Of a stretch of 64,000 nt of DNA, positions 34,910 to 42,961 are shown piece after piece. This DNA comes from Comamonas sp. lk (lineage in GTDB: Bacteria; Pseudomonadota; Gammaproteobacteria; Burkholderiales; Burkholderiaceae_C): contig NZ_UOOB01000001.1 of the NCBI RefSeq assembly GCF_900564145.1, positions 2,978,754 to 3,042,753 of the forward strand, read 5' to 3'. Position 1 is the stretch's first letter, and each line of letters opens with the position of its first letter. The notes under the pieces were generated by a model. That model was not told where the DNA came from. It saw only the letters and a list, made by a program, of their open reading frames with translations, and did no database searches. A program made the translations under genes and the position numbers.

Positions 34910-35491
34910 TTACTCGACGGCTGCTTTGGCCGCTTTGACCAGCTTGCCGGCACGGGCGCCAGACGCCTTGCCCGTCAAGGACTTCACGGCCTTGACTGCC
35001 GCCGTGCGCTTGCCTTCTGCGCTGCGCTCGGCCACGGCACTGGGGGCGCGAGCGAACTCGTCGTTTTCATGGATCAGCAGCGCAATCAGCTCCATGAACT
35101 GGGCACGCTTGTCATCGGGTAGCGGCTCTAGCATGCGGCGCTGGGCGCGCAACACGGCAGGCTCGGCCTGCTGCAGCAATTCGCGGCCCTCATCCGTCAG
35201 CGTCAGCTGGCGCACCCGCCTGTCCGTGGGGCTGGGATTGCGCAGCATCAGGCCACGCACTTCCAGCCGGTCGATCACGCTGCCAATGGTGGAAGTGTCA
35301 AAACCGATGTTGCGCGCCAGCGTGCGCTGATCCACACCCGGCTGACGCAGCACGGCCGACATGGCCGCGTATTGCACGGGCGTGACGCCAAAGGCCTCGA
35401 CCTCCTCCATGAAGACAGCCACGGCGATCTGCTGCAGCCTGCGTATGTGATAGCCGGGATAGTTTTCCAGTTCTGCGGGTTGGTATTGCAT
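34910..35491 (-). CDS. MarR family transcriptional regulator, probable regulator of the gentisate cluster
   Basis: A 193-residue regulator with a winged helix-turn-helix (VTPVQYAAMSAVLRQPGVDQ, then RTLARNIGFDTSTIGSVIDRLEVRGLMLRNPSPTDRRVR, about residues 36-95) and a Lys/Ala-rich C-terminal tail from about 160 (KRTAAVKAVKSLTGKASGAR) that most MarR proteins lack and may add non-specific DNA binding. MarR-type repressors responding to aromatic acids are common beside such clusters. It is divergent from the 3-hydroxybenzoate hydroxylase gene, with a 10-bp inverted repeat between them. Confidence 0.88.
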   Translation of the reverse strand: MQYQPAELENYPGYHIRRLQQIAVAVFMEEVEAFGVTPVQYAAMSAVLRQPGVDQRTLARNIGFDTSTIGSVIDRLEVRGLMLRNPSPTDRRVRQLTLTDEGRELLQQAEPAVLRAQRRMLEPLPDDKRAQFMELIALLIHENDEFARAPSAVAERSAEGKRTAAVKAVKSLTGKASGARAGKLVKAAKAAVE

Positions 35492-35593
35492 GTCTTGTTC
35501 TGTGTGGCTGCGGTGCGCAGAGGAATGTTCTCATGAATTCGGGCCGATTCAGACCGCGCATTCGACCACCGGGTTTACCCCAGAAACTTTTGA

Positions 35594-35638
35594 GATAAAT
35601 AAAAACTACACTGATCGTCAGCACACTGTTTATTTATC
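35594..35638. promoter_or_regulatory. Inverted repeat between marR and the hydroxylase gene (candidate operator)
   Basis: GATAAATAAA (35594-35603) and TTTATTTATC (35629-35638) are perfect inverses with centres about 35 bp apart, lying 105 bp from the hydroxylase start and 103 bp from the regulator start. The AT-richness stands out locally. It fits a paired half-site operator for the divergent MarR protein. Confidence 0.5.
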
Positions 35639-35742
35639 TTCCGCGACCACTAGCCACCCGGCTTTTGGCGATGACGCAGACCTAGACGGGCCTGGTTTGC
35701 ATCAGCACCGAGTGGAAAGCGGCACCAGAAAGAAGCGAAACC

Positions 35743-36948
35743 ATGACGACTCCTTGCTCATCAACTCTTCCCGTCCTGGTGGCCGGCGGCGGCATTGGCG
35801 GCGTGGCGGCAGCCCTGTCGCTGGCCCGTCTGGGCTATGCCGTCAAGGTGCTGGAGCAGTCGCCCGAGCTGGGCGAAATCGGCGCCGGCATTCAGCTGGG
35901 TCCCAATGCTTTTGCCGCCTTCGATGCGCTGGGCATTGGCGAGCTGGCCCGCAGCCGCGCCGTCTATACCGACGAGATGGTCATGCACGACGCACTGGAC
36001 GAGCGCCTGGTAGGACGCATCCCCACGGACGCAGCCTTTCGCCAGCGCTTTGGCAATCCCTATGCCGTGATTCACCGCGCCGACATTCACCGCTCGCTGC
36101 TAGAGGGTGCACAGGCCCATGGCAATATCGAAACCCTGACGGGAACACGCATTGAGCGCGTGGAGCAAAACGGCGAAACCGTCACCGTCTACGACCAGCA
36201 TGGTGTGGCCCACGTCGGCCAGGCACTGATTGGCGCCGACGGCGTCAAATCCGTGGTGCGCCAGCAATATGTTGGCGATGCAGCCCGCGTTTCCGGCCAT
36301 GTGGTGTACCGCGCCGTGGTCGAAAAAAACGACTTTCCCCAGGATCTGCGCTGGAATGCGGCCAGCATCTGGGTCGGCCCCAACTACCACCTTGTGCACT
36401 ACCCGCTGCGCGGCGGCGAGCAATACAACGTGGTCGTCACCTTTCACAGCCGCGAGGCCGAGGAATGGGGCGTGCGCGAAGGCAGCCGCGAAGAAGTGCA
36501 AAGCTATTTCCAGGATTGCTGCCCGCTTGCACGCCAGCTGATCGACTTGCCCAAGAGCTGGAAACGCTGGGCCACGGCCGACCGCGAACCCATTGACCAA
36601 TGGACTTTCGGCCGCACAACCTTGCTGGGCGATGCCGCCCACCCCACACTGCAATACATAGCCCAGGGCGCTTGCATGGCGCTCGAAGACGCCGTCACAC
36701 TAGGCCGGGCCCTCAAGCACTGCGAGCACGACTGGCCTGCAGCGCTACAGCTTTATGAGCGCTCACGCATTGCCCGTACGGCGCGTGTGGTGCTTTCGGC
36801 GCGAGAGATGGGCCGTATCTTCCACGCCAAGGGAGTGGAGCGTCTGGTGCGCAACGATTTGTGGAAGGGGCGGTCGCCAGAGCGTTTTTATGACGCCATG
36901 GAATGGCTGTACGGCTGGACGGCAGAAACCTGCCTGGCCAAAGACTGA
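35743..36948 (+). CDS. 3-hydroxybenzoate 6-monooxygenase (FAD-dependent)
   Basis: A 401-residue flavoprotein hydroxylase that probably converts 3-hydroxybenzoate to gentisate with NADH and O2. Motifs of class A monooxygenases are visible: VAGGGIGGVAAALSLARLG near the start, the GADGVKS DG motif, and GDAAHPTLQYIAQGACMALEDA. Specificity is inferred from the gentisate dioxygenase gene 24 bp downstream and from resemblance to known 3HB 6-hydroxylases; salicylate 5-hydroxylases are unrelated multicomponent enzymes. ATG 35743 starts just before the FAD fold. Confidence 0.87.
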   Translation: MTTPCSSTLPVLVAGGGIGGVAAALSLARLGYAVKVLEQSPELGEIGAGIQLGPNAFAAFDALGIGELARSRAVYTDEMVMHDALDERLVGRIPTDAAFRQRFGNPYAVIHRADIHRSLLEGAQAHGNIETLTGTRIERVEQNGETVTVYDQHGVAHVGQALIGADGVKSVVRQQYVGDAARVSGHVVYRAVVEKNDFPQDLRWNAASIWVGPNYHLVHYPLRGGEQYNVVVTFHSREAEEWGVREGSREEVQSYFQDCCPLARQLIDLPKSWKRWATADREPIDQWTFGRTTLLGDAAHPTLQYIAQGACMALEDAVTLGRALKHCEHDWPAALQLYERSRIARTARVVLSAREMGRIFHAKGVERLVRNDLWKGRSPERFYDAMEWLYGWTAETCLAKD

Positions 36949-36972
36949 GTCCATCCAAAAAAAGCAAGCGCC

Positions 36973-38103
36973 ATGCTCCATACAGAAACAACACCTCCTT
37001 CCCCCGTCAAACTGTCGGCCGGGGCCGGCCCCGGCCAGCCCGAACCCACGCCCGCACTCGAGCAGCTGTACCGCGGCTTCGAGCAGGAAATGCTGGTGCC
37101 GCTGTGGACGGAAATCGGCGGCCTGATGCCCGCCCACCCCAAAAGCCAGGCCTTGCCCCATTTGTGGCGCTGGGACCATCTGCTCAAGCTGGCCGACGAG
37201 GCCGGCCGCATCGTTCCCGTGGGCCGGGGCGGCGAGCGTCGCGCCATTGCCCTGGCCAACCCGGCCCTGGGCGGGCGCCCGTTTGCCACGCCCACGCTCT
37301 GGGCCGCGATTCAATATCTGATGCCCGGCGAAGATGCACCCGAGCACCGCCACAGCCAGCACGCTTTTCGCTTTGTGGTGGAAGGCGAAGGCGTGTGGAC
37401 CGTGGTCAACGGTGACTCGGTGCGCATGTCGCGCGGCGACTTTCTGCCCCAGGGCGGTTGGAACTGGCATGCCCACCACAATGCGGCCAGTCAGCCCATG
37501 GCCTGGATTGACGGCCTGGACATTCCGTTTGCTTACTACACCGAGTCGCAGTTCTTCGAGCACGGACGCCTGCAGCTGGAGCCGCATGAGCGCGTCCAGC
37601 CCCAGTTTTCGCGCTCGGAGCGCCTGTGGGCTCACCCCGGCTTACGCCCGGTAGCGCATCTGGAGCCAACGCCCGCCACGCCGCTGCTGGCCTATCGCTG
37701 GGTGGATACGGACCGCGCCCTGAGCGAGCAACTGGCGCTGGAGGCCGAAGGCTATGCCGCCACCGTAAGCCCTGGCCACGCCGCCGTGCGCTACACCAAC
37801 CCGACAAACGGCCGCGATGTGCTGCCCACGATTCGCTGCGAAATGCACCGCATTCAAAGCGGCGCAGCGACCCAGCCCAAGCGTGAAGTGGGTTCGGCCG
37901 TGTTCCAGGTCTTTGACGGCCAGGGTCTGGTCACCGTGGGCGACAAGCAATGGCAGGTGCGCCGTGGCGACATGTTTGTCGTGCCCTCATGGCAGCCCTT
38001 CACCGCCCGCTGCGATGCCGATCAACCCCAGCTGGATCTGTTCCGCTTTGCCGACACGCCCATTTTTGAAGCCGTTCACGCATATAGAGCAGAGACCCCC
38101 TGA
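36973..38103 (+). CDS. Gentisate 1,2-dioxygenase
   Basis: A 376-residue bicupin enzyme that opens the gentisate ring to maleylpyruvate using Fe(II). The first cupin shows [18 protein letters not shown] with later HAHHN, supplying the His ligands; a second cupin fold covers about 270-370 ([19 protein letters not shown] and [14 protein letters not shown]). Length and motifs match bacterial gentisate dioxygenases. It is second in the cluster, and a 145-bp GC-rich hairpin region separates it from the hydrolase gene. Confidence 0.93.
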   Translation: MLHTETTPPSPVKLSAGAGPGQPEPTPALEQLYRGFEQEMLVPLWTEIGGLMPAHPKSQALPHLWRWDHLLKLADEAGRIVPVGRGGERRAIALANPALGGRPFATPTLWAAIQYLMPGEDAPEHRHSQHAFRFVVEGEGVWTVVNGDSVRMSRGDFLPQGGWNWHAHHNAASQPMAWIDGLDIPFAYYTESQFFEHGRLQLEPHERVQPQFSRSERLWAHPGLRPVAHLEPTPATPLLAYRWVDTDRALSEQLALEAEGYAATVSPGHAAVRYTNPTNGRDVLPTIRCEMHRIQSGAATQPKREVGSAVFQVFDGQGLVTVGDKQWQVRRGDMFVVPSWQPFTARCDADQPQLDLFRFADTPIFEAVHAYRAETP

Positions 38104-38248
38104 GCCGCTGCGCGTCTTCCCCCTGAGAGGGGGACGACAGCCTTTGCTGCGGGGCGGCGGGGCCGCCCAGGCCCTTGCCGACTGTCCCACTCTTGAAGGG
38201 CGCTGGTTTCAAGCACTTCTTACCGATCACCAACCAGGAATTTCTCCC
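38104..38248. repeat. GC-rich hairpin element inside the gentisate operon
   Basis: This 145-bp spacer holds two strong hairpins: TCCCCCT with AGGGGGA around a GAG loop (about 38118-38134) and GGGCGGC with GCCGCCC (about 38152-38169). The pattern resembles a REP-like intergenic element I associate with Comamonadaceae genomes. Its position between cotranscribed genes suggests mRNA processing or attenuation. Confidence 0.5.
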
Positions 38249-38956
38249 ATGACCCCAAGCAACTATCTCTGGACTCCCGCTCCGGTTCAATCCCTGCCCG
38301 TGCAAGGCAGCGAGCAACGCCTGCCCATCAACCGCCTGTTCTTTGTGGGCCGCAACTACCACGCCCATGCGGTGGAAATGGGCCGCCCCGTGGACAAGAG
38401 CGTGGAGCGCCCCTTCTACTTCACCAAGGCCCCGCAGACGCTGACCGAATCCGGCGCCACCGTGGCCTACCCGCCAGAGACGAAAAACTATCACTTCGAG
38501 ATGGAGTTGGTGGTGGCCATAGGCAAAGCCGGCTTTCGCATTGCGGCAAGCGAAGCCCATGAATACATCTACGGCTATGCCTGCGGCCTGGATATGACGC
38601 GCCGCGATCTGCAACTGGTGGCGCGCGACAAGGGCCGGCCCTGGGATCTGGGCAAGGATGTGGAGCAATCGTCCGTGGCCACCGCCGTAGTGCCCATGCC
38701 CGGCCAGGTGATTGAGTCCGGCGCCATCGAGCTGTCCGTCAACGGCGAAGTCAAGCAGCAGTCCGATGTGAACAAGCTGATCTGGAACATCCGCGAAATC
38801 ATTGCCGACCTGTCGCTGTTCTATCACCTCCAGCCCGGTGATCTGATCTATACCGGCACGCCCGAAGGCGTGGGCGCCGTGCTGCCCGGCGACCGGATCA
38901 CGGGCCGCGTGGAAGGCGTGGGCGAGATCGCCCTGACCGTGGGCCAGCCCGAGTAA
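38249..38956 (+). CDS. nagK: Fumarylpyruvate hydrolase (FAH family)
   Basis: A 235-residue hydrolase of the fumarylacetoacetase family that splits fumarylpyruvate to fumarate and pyruvate. Conserved segments include [23 protein letters not shown], the metal-binding [10 protein letters not shown] and the C-terminal [18 protein letters not shown] 38249 has AGGA 9 nt upstream and aligns with the family start. It follows gentisate dioxygenase and precedes the isomerase by 9 bp, as in known gentisate operons. Confidence 0.92.
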   Translation: MTPSNYLWTPAPVQSLPVQGSEQRLPINRLFFVGRNYHAHAVEMGRPVDKSVERPFYFTKAPQTLTESGATVAYPPETKNYHFEMELVVAIGKAGFRIAASEAHEYIYGYACGLDMTRRDLQLVARDKGRPWDLGKDVEQSSVATAVVPMPGQVIESGAIELSVNGEVKQQSDVNKLIWNIREIIADLSLFYHLQPGDLIYTGTPEGVGAVLPGDRITGRVEGVGEIALTVGQPE

Positions 38957-38965
38957 GACGCCAGC

Positions 38966-39610
38966 ATGCAGCTCTACAGTTTTTTCCGCAGCGGCACCTC
39001 GCACCGCCTGCGCATTGCGCTCAACCTCAAAGGGCTGAGCCCCGACTACATTCCCGTCGATCTGCGCGTGGACGAGCAGGCCCAGGCCGCCTTCAAAAGC
39101 GTGAACCCGCAAGGCCTGGTGCCGGCACTCACGCTCGATAGTGGCGAGACCCTGATCCAGTCGCCGGCCATCATCGAGTGGCTGGAAGAGCAGTACCCCA
39201 CACCCGCCCTGCTACCCGCAGGTTCCCAGGCACGCGCCCAGGTACGTGCCCTGGCGGCCATCGTGGGCTGCGACATCCATCCCATCAACAACCGCCGCAT
39301 TCTGCAGACGCTGCGCCAGCAGTTTGGTGCCGACGAAGCCGCCGTCAACGCCTGGTGCGCCACCTGGATTGGCGCCGGTTTTGATGCCATCGAGGCCTTG
39401 CTGGCCCAGGACGGCAAGCGCGGCAGCTTCTGCTTTGGCCATGCGCCCACGCTGGCCGATGTCTATCTGATTCCCCAGGTGGAAAGCGCCCGCCGCTTTG
39501 GCGTCGGCATGGGCCGCTGGCCGCTGATCAGCGCCGTGGATGCGGCCTGCAATGCCCTGCCCGCGTTTGCCAAGGCCGCGCCGCTAGCCCAGCCGGATGC
39601 CGGGGGATAG
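38966..39610 (+). CDS. nagL: Maleylpyruvate isomerase (zeta-class GST)
   Basis: A 214-residue GST-like enzyme that uses glutathione to isomerise maleylpyruvate to fumarylpyruvate. The N-terminal MQLYSFFRSGTSHRLRIALN contains the SGTSHR version of the zeta-class active site, followed by NPQGLVPALTLD and ESPAIIEWLEEQYP-like LIQSPAIIEWL. The gene completes the pathway between the dioxygenase and hydrolase steps. Confidence 0.92.
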   Translation: MQLYSFFRSGTSHRLRIALNLKGLSPDYIPVDLRVDEQAQAAFKSVNPQGLVPALTLDSGETLIQSPAIIEWLEEQYPTPALLPAGSQARAQVRALAAIVGCDIHPINNRRILQTLRQQFGADEAAVNAWCATWIGAGFDAIEALLAQDGKRGSFCFGHAPTLADVYLIPQVESARRFGVGMGRWPLISAVDAACNALPAFAKAAPLAQPDAGG

Positions 39611-39729
39611 AGAAACAGAAAGAAGCAAGGCAACCGCCCGCACCGGTCTTGCCCGGCGGCTTGCCTCAACGCAAGCCGCTCTTTGGTTATCCGCAGGAAC
39701 AGCAAAAATTTTCAACCAGGAGACAAACT

Positions 39730-40770
39730 GTGAAAAATGACCAAAAAAACATCCCAGCCTACACCCGTATTGCGCATACAGCTATCAAATTGAATAGGCG
39801 CAGCCTGGTGGCGGGCGCGGCCTTGCTGGCTCTGGCGGGTGGCGCTGCGGCGCAGAGCACAGCCGCCAGTTACCCCAGCCGCCCGGTGACCGTGGTCACC
39901 GCTTTTGCCGTGGGCAGCGGGCCTGACGCCGTGCTGCGCATCGTGGGCGAGAAGCTGGCCGCACGCTGGAAGCAAGGCGTGACCGTGGACAACCGCCCCG
40001 GCGGCGGCGGCTTTGTGGCGATTGAATATGCACGCCGCGCCAAGCCCGACGGCTACACGCTGCTGCAACTGGACAGCGAACATATCTCGGCCCTGCCCTA
40101 TCTGTACAAGAACAGGAACTTCAACACGCTGGATCACTTCGACCCCGTGGCCCCCTTGTTTCTCACGCCTTTCTTTGTGGCCGTGCCCAGCGCATCGCCC
40201 TGGAAAAACATGGCGGATCTGATCAAGTCCGCCAAGGCCGATGCCGGCAAGGTCAGCTACGGCTCCTGGGGCGTGGGCAGCCCCGGTCATCTGGGCGGCG
40301 AATGGCTGGACTACCTGACCGGCAGCAAGATGACCCATGTGCCTTACCGCGAGGTCAGCCAGCTGTTCACCTCGGTGGCCAACGGCGATCCGGCCTGGAG
40401 CTTTGCCAGCCTGCCATCCAGCCAGGGCATCTACAAAAGCGGCAAGATCCGCTACCTGGCCGTGGCCGCGCCCAAGCGCATTGCGCAAATGCCCGACGTG
40501 CCCACCGTGGCCGAAGCCGGCGGCCCCGCCGAGCTGGATGTGAACTCCTTTGTCTCCCTGCTCTCGCCCAAGGGCGTGGATGCCGGCGTGCGCGAGAAGA
40601 TCCGCGCCGATGTCGTGGCCGTGCTGCAAGACCCCCAGGTCAAGGAAAAATTCGCCACCTTTGCCTTCCAGCCCATGGGCTTCACGGTGGCCGAGATGCA
40701 GCAGTTCGCCAAGAAAAAGTCAGAGCAATACAAGCTTTTGATTGAAAAAGCGCATATCAGCCTGGATTGA
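39730..40770 (+). CDS. Bug/TctC family tripartite tricarboxylate transporter substrate-binding protein
   Basis: A 346-residue periplasmic binding protein. The start is GTG 39730, with AGGAG 7 nt upstream. The signal region has NRRSLVAGAALLALAGGAAAQ, and the mature part begins YPSRPVTVVTAFAVGSGPD, then VTVDNRPGGGG, the Bug-family hallmark. Bug proteins bind carboxylates or aromatic acids; the position after the gentisate genes suggests 3-hydroxybenzoate or a related acid, but no TctA/TctB membrane genes are present here. Confidence 0.9.
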   Translation: MKNDQKNIPAYTRIAHTAIKLNRRSLVAGAALLALAGGAAAQSTAASYPSRPVTVVTAFAVGSGPDAVLRIVGEKLAARWKQGVTVDNRPGGGGFVAIEYARRAKPDGYTLLQLDSEHISALPYLYKNRNFNTLDHFDPVAPLFLTPFFVAVPSASPWKNMADLIKSAKADAGKVSYGSWGVGSPGHLGGEWLDYLTGSKMTHVPYREVSQLFTSVANGDPAWSFASLPSSQGIYKSGKIRYLAVAAPKRIAQMPDVPTVAEAGGPAELDVNSFVSLLSPKGVDAGVREKIRADVVAVLQDPQVKEKFATFAFQPMGFTVAEMQQFAKKKSEQYKLLIEKAHISLD

Positions 40771-40800
40771 TAAGCGCCTGAAGCTATTGGTTCGATAGCA
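40767..40800. repeat. Dispersed intergenic repeat, partial copy
   Basis: TTGATAAGCGCCTGAAGCTA (40767-40786), followed by TTGGTTCGATAGCAAA, matches the right arm of the dispersed element. It overlaps the binding-protein stop codon. Confidence 0.5.
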
Positions 40801-40834
40801 AACCTGACCCAATCCGGTCAACGGCGGATGAGCG

Positions 40835-40866
40835 GCAGCTGTTGCTAGCTAATGGCAACTAGCTGC
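40835..40866. terminator. Hairpin at the LacI stop codon
   Basis: GCAGCTGTTGC (40835-40845) pairs with GCAACTAGCTGC (40855-40866) with one unpaired base. It overlaps the stop codon of the LacI-family gene and lies between convergent genes. No T-run is evident, so a terminator role is uncertain. Confidence 0.35.
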
Positions 40867-41968
40867 TGGCCCTGACCACCAGCTCATAGCCCAGATCCCT
40901 GCGCAGCAAGGCGGGCGGATTGCCGTCCAGCAGCTGCAACAACAGCCGGGCGCTTTCCTCACCTATCCGCGCACGCGGGCTGCGGATGGTGGTCAGGGGG
41001 GGGATCATCTGGTCGCTGCCGGGCAAGTCATTGAAGCCGGCAATGGCCAGCTTGCCGGGCACATCCAGGCCCAGGCGCAAGGCCTGCAGCAAAGCGCCCT
41101 GGGCAATGTCGTCATTGCAGAAAAAGATGGCATCTACCGTGGGGTCCTGCGCCAGCGTGGCCTCAAGCAACTGGGCGCCCATGACCATGGACGTGGGCTG
41201 CGGCCACATGATTTCCAGCTCGCTCGCATAGAGGCCGGCGCGCTCAAGAGTTTGCCGCCAGCCGCTGGCGCGCTGCATCACCCGTGCATCGAGCTGGCCC
41301 GCGCAAAAAGCAATGCGTCTATAGCCTCTGTCCAGCAGGTGCGCAGTCATGGCGGCCCCGGCCTGCTGCTGTGAAAATCCCACGCAAGCCACCTCGGCGG
41401 CGTCACTGAGCTCCATCATGTGTACGCAGGGCACGCGGCTTTGCTCCAGCAGCATCTGTGCCTGCGGGCTTTGCTCAAAGCCCGTCACCAGCAGACCGGC
41501 CGGGCGCAGCGGCAGATAGGACTGCAGCAGCTGCAACTCCTGCTCGCGGTCGTAGTGGGTCACACCGATCATGGCCTGATAGCCGGCCGCAAACAGCACG
41601 GCATGGGCCGCCTCGATCAGCTCCACAAACAAGGTGTTGGAGAGCATGGGTACCAGCATCAGGATCTGGTTGCTTTTCTGGGAGGCCAGGGCACGCGCGG
41701 CCGGGTCGGGCACATAGCCCATCTCCTGCGCCGCCTCGCGTATGGACTGCAGCAGCTGCGGATCAACGCGGGCTCCGCCGCGCAGCGCTCTCGATACCGT
41801 CATGGCGCTGACCCCGATATGCGCCGCCACATCCTGCAAGGTGACGCGGCCGCTGGCACGCGGTGAACGGGCGCGCGGTGCGGGCGCGTGGTCAGAGCTA
41901 TCGGAGCTAGCAGGTTTATCGGGGCGGCGAGCAGACAAAGCAGAGTCCTCTGAAAGTTTGCGAGCCAT
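40859..41968 (-). CDS. LacI family transcriptional regulator of the divergent dehydrogenase operon
   Basis: An approximately 369-residue repressor with a LacI helix-turn-helix (VTLQDVAAHIGVSAMTVSRA, then LRGGARVDPQLLQSIREAAQEMGYVPDPAARALAS) and a sugar-binding-protein-like effector domain. ATG 41968 is the best guess, leaving a 45-residue polar N-terminal extension before the DNA-binding domain; the frame opens as far as 42073 and no start has a clear ribosome site. A TTAGCGCTAA palindrome covers the start codon, implying autoregulation. Family relatives of GntR type sense gluconate or other sugars. Confidence 0.88.
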   Translation of the reverse strand: MARKLSEDSALSARRPDKPASSDSSDHAPAPRARSPRASGRVTLQDVAAHIGVSAMTVSRALRGGARVDPQLLQSIREAAQEMGYVPDPAARALASQKSNQILMLVPMLSNTLFVELIEAAHAVLFAAGYQAMIGVTHYDREQELQLLQSYLPLRPAGLLVTGFEQSPQAQMLLEQSRVPCVHMMELSDAAEVACVGFSQQQAGAAMTAHLLDRGYRRIAFCAGQLDARVMQRASGWRQTLERAGLYASELEIMWPQPTSMVMGAQLLEATLAQDPTVDAIFFCNDDIAQGALLQALRLGLDVPGKLAIAGFNDLPGSDQMIPPLTTIRSPRARIGEESARLLLQLLDGNPPALLRRDLGYELVVRASS

Positions 41969-41980
41969 GTTAGCGCTAAT
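41967..41980. promoter_or_regulatory. LacI-type operator at the regulator start codon
   Basis: ATGTTAGCGCTAAT is palindromic over its central TTAGCGCTAA (41970-41979) and overlaps the proposed ATG of the regulator. It shares 12 of 14 bases with the operator at 42176-42189. Confidence 0.75.
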
Positions 41981-42170
41981 GGGCAGCGCTCCCCAGCAGC
42001 GGCCACAACTCAGACGCTGCATTTGCAGCCGCTTGCTACGCGCTTCGGATTTCTTTCTTGTATGACTTATCAATCAAGAATTCGCCAAAACCCCGGTTGC
42101 AGCCAACCGACACCTAGCCCATACAAGCGCCAAATCTCTTGATCCAAAGCAGAGATTTGCTTTGCATGCT

Positions 42171-42189
42171 TACAATGTTAGCGCTAACA
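42171..42189 (+). promoter_or_regulatory. LacI-type operator with candidate -10 box upstream of the dehydrogenase operon
   Basis: TGTTAGCGCTAACA (42176-42189) is a perfect 14-bp palindrome of the GntR/LacI class with the central CG typical of the family. TACAAT (42171-42176) could be the -10 box, which would put the transcription start inside the operator, only about 14 nt before the first ATG at 42197. Confidence 0.8.
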
Positions 42190-42196
42190 CTTATAT

Positions 42197-42958
42197 ATGA
42201 TGAATAACAGCAAATCTTTGGGAAGTCCGCAGCGGCGTGCGTTCTTCATGAAATCCCTGCCCATCATCCCCGTGGCGGCTGTCGCAGCCGCTGGCGGGGC
42301 CGCCACCCTGGTTGCCAGCCAGCCCAATCACCTGCCGCCCGTTCCCGGCACGCCCGTCAACACGGCTTTGGCAGAGGCGGCCAGCTACCAGCCCAGCTAC
42401 TTCAGCGCCGAAGAATATCGTTTTCTCCAGGCCGCAGTGGCCCGGCTGATTCCCCAGGACGAGTTGGGCCCTGGCGCCCTGGAAGCCGGTGTGCCCGAGT
42501 TCATCGATCGCCAGATGAACACGCCCTGGGCGGCCGGTGCCAACTGGTATATGCAAGGCCCGTTCGAGCCTTCGGCGCCCAAGGAGATGGGCTACCAGCT
42601 CAAGCTCAATGCGCGCGAGATCTACCGCCTGGGCATTGCTGCGGCCAACGCCTGGTGCAGCCAGGACATGGGCAAGCTCTTTGCCGATCTGCCTGCAGAT
42701 GCGCAGGACAAGGCGCTGACGGCGATGCAACACGGCCTAGACGGCTTTGACAGCCTGCCTTCGGCCACCTTTTTCTCCATGCTCTGGGGCAATACCCGCG
42801 AAGGCTTTTTCAGCGACCCCATTCACGGCGGCAACAAGGACATGGTGGGCTGGAAGCTCATAGGCTTTCCCGGCGCACGCGCCGACTTCATGGACTGGAT
42901 AGAGCGGGACGAGAAATATCCGCTGCCGCCAGTTTCGATCAAGGGCCTGCGGGGATAA
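42197..42958 (+). CDS. Gluconate 2-dehydrogenase subunit 3 family protein (small subunit)
   Basis: A 253-residue periplasmic small subunit. A twin-arginine signal (QRRAFFMKSLPIIPVAAVAA) exports it with the GMC subunit, and the mature part shows FSAEEYRFLQAAVARLIPQDELGPGA and PEFIDRQMNTPWA, the DUF1316/gluconate dehydrogenase subunit 3 pattern. ATG 42197 has no ribosome site and lies 7 bp from the operator, so the mRNA may be nearly leaderless; ATG 42200 is equivalent. First gene of the three-gene operon. Confidence 0.88.
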   Translation: MMNNSKSLGSPQRRAFFMKSLPIIPVAAVAAAGGAATLVASQPNHLPPVPGTPVNTALAEAASYQPSYFSAEEYRFLQAAVARLIPQDELGPGALEAGVPEFIDRQMNTPWAAGANWYMQGPFEPSAPKEMGYQLKLNAREIYRLGIAAANAWCSQDMGKLFADLPADAQDKALTAMQHGLDGFDSLPSATFFSMLWGNTREGFFSDPIHGGNKDMVGWKLIGFPGARADFMDWIERDEKYPLPPVSIKGLRG

Positions 42959-42961
42959 GAG

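Noticed and set aside
38104..38248. Possible insertion sequence remnant
   Set aside because: The spacer has hairpins but no transposase fragment, no target-site duplication and no terminal repeats; it is recorded as a REP-like element.
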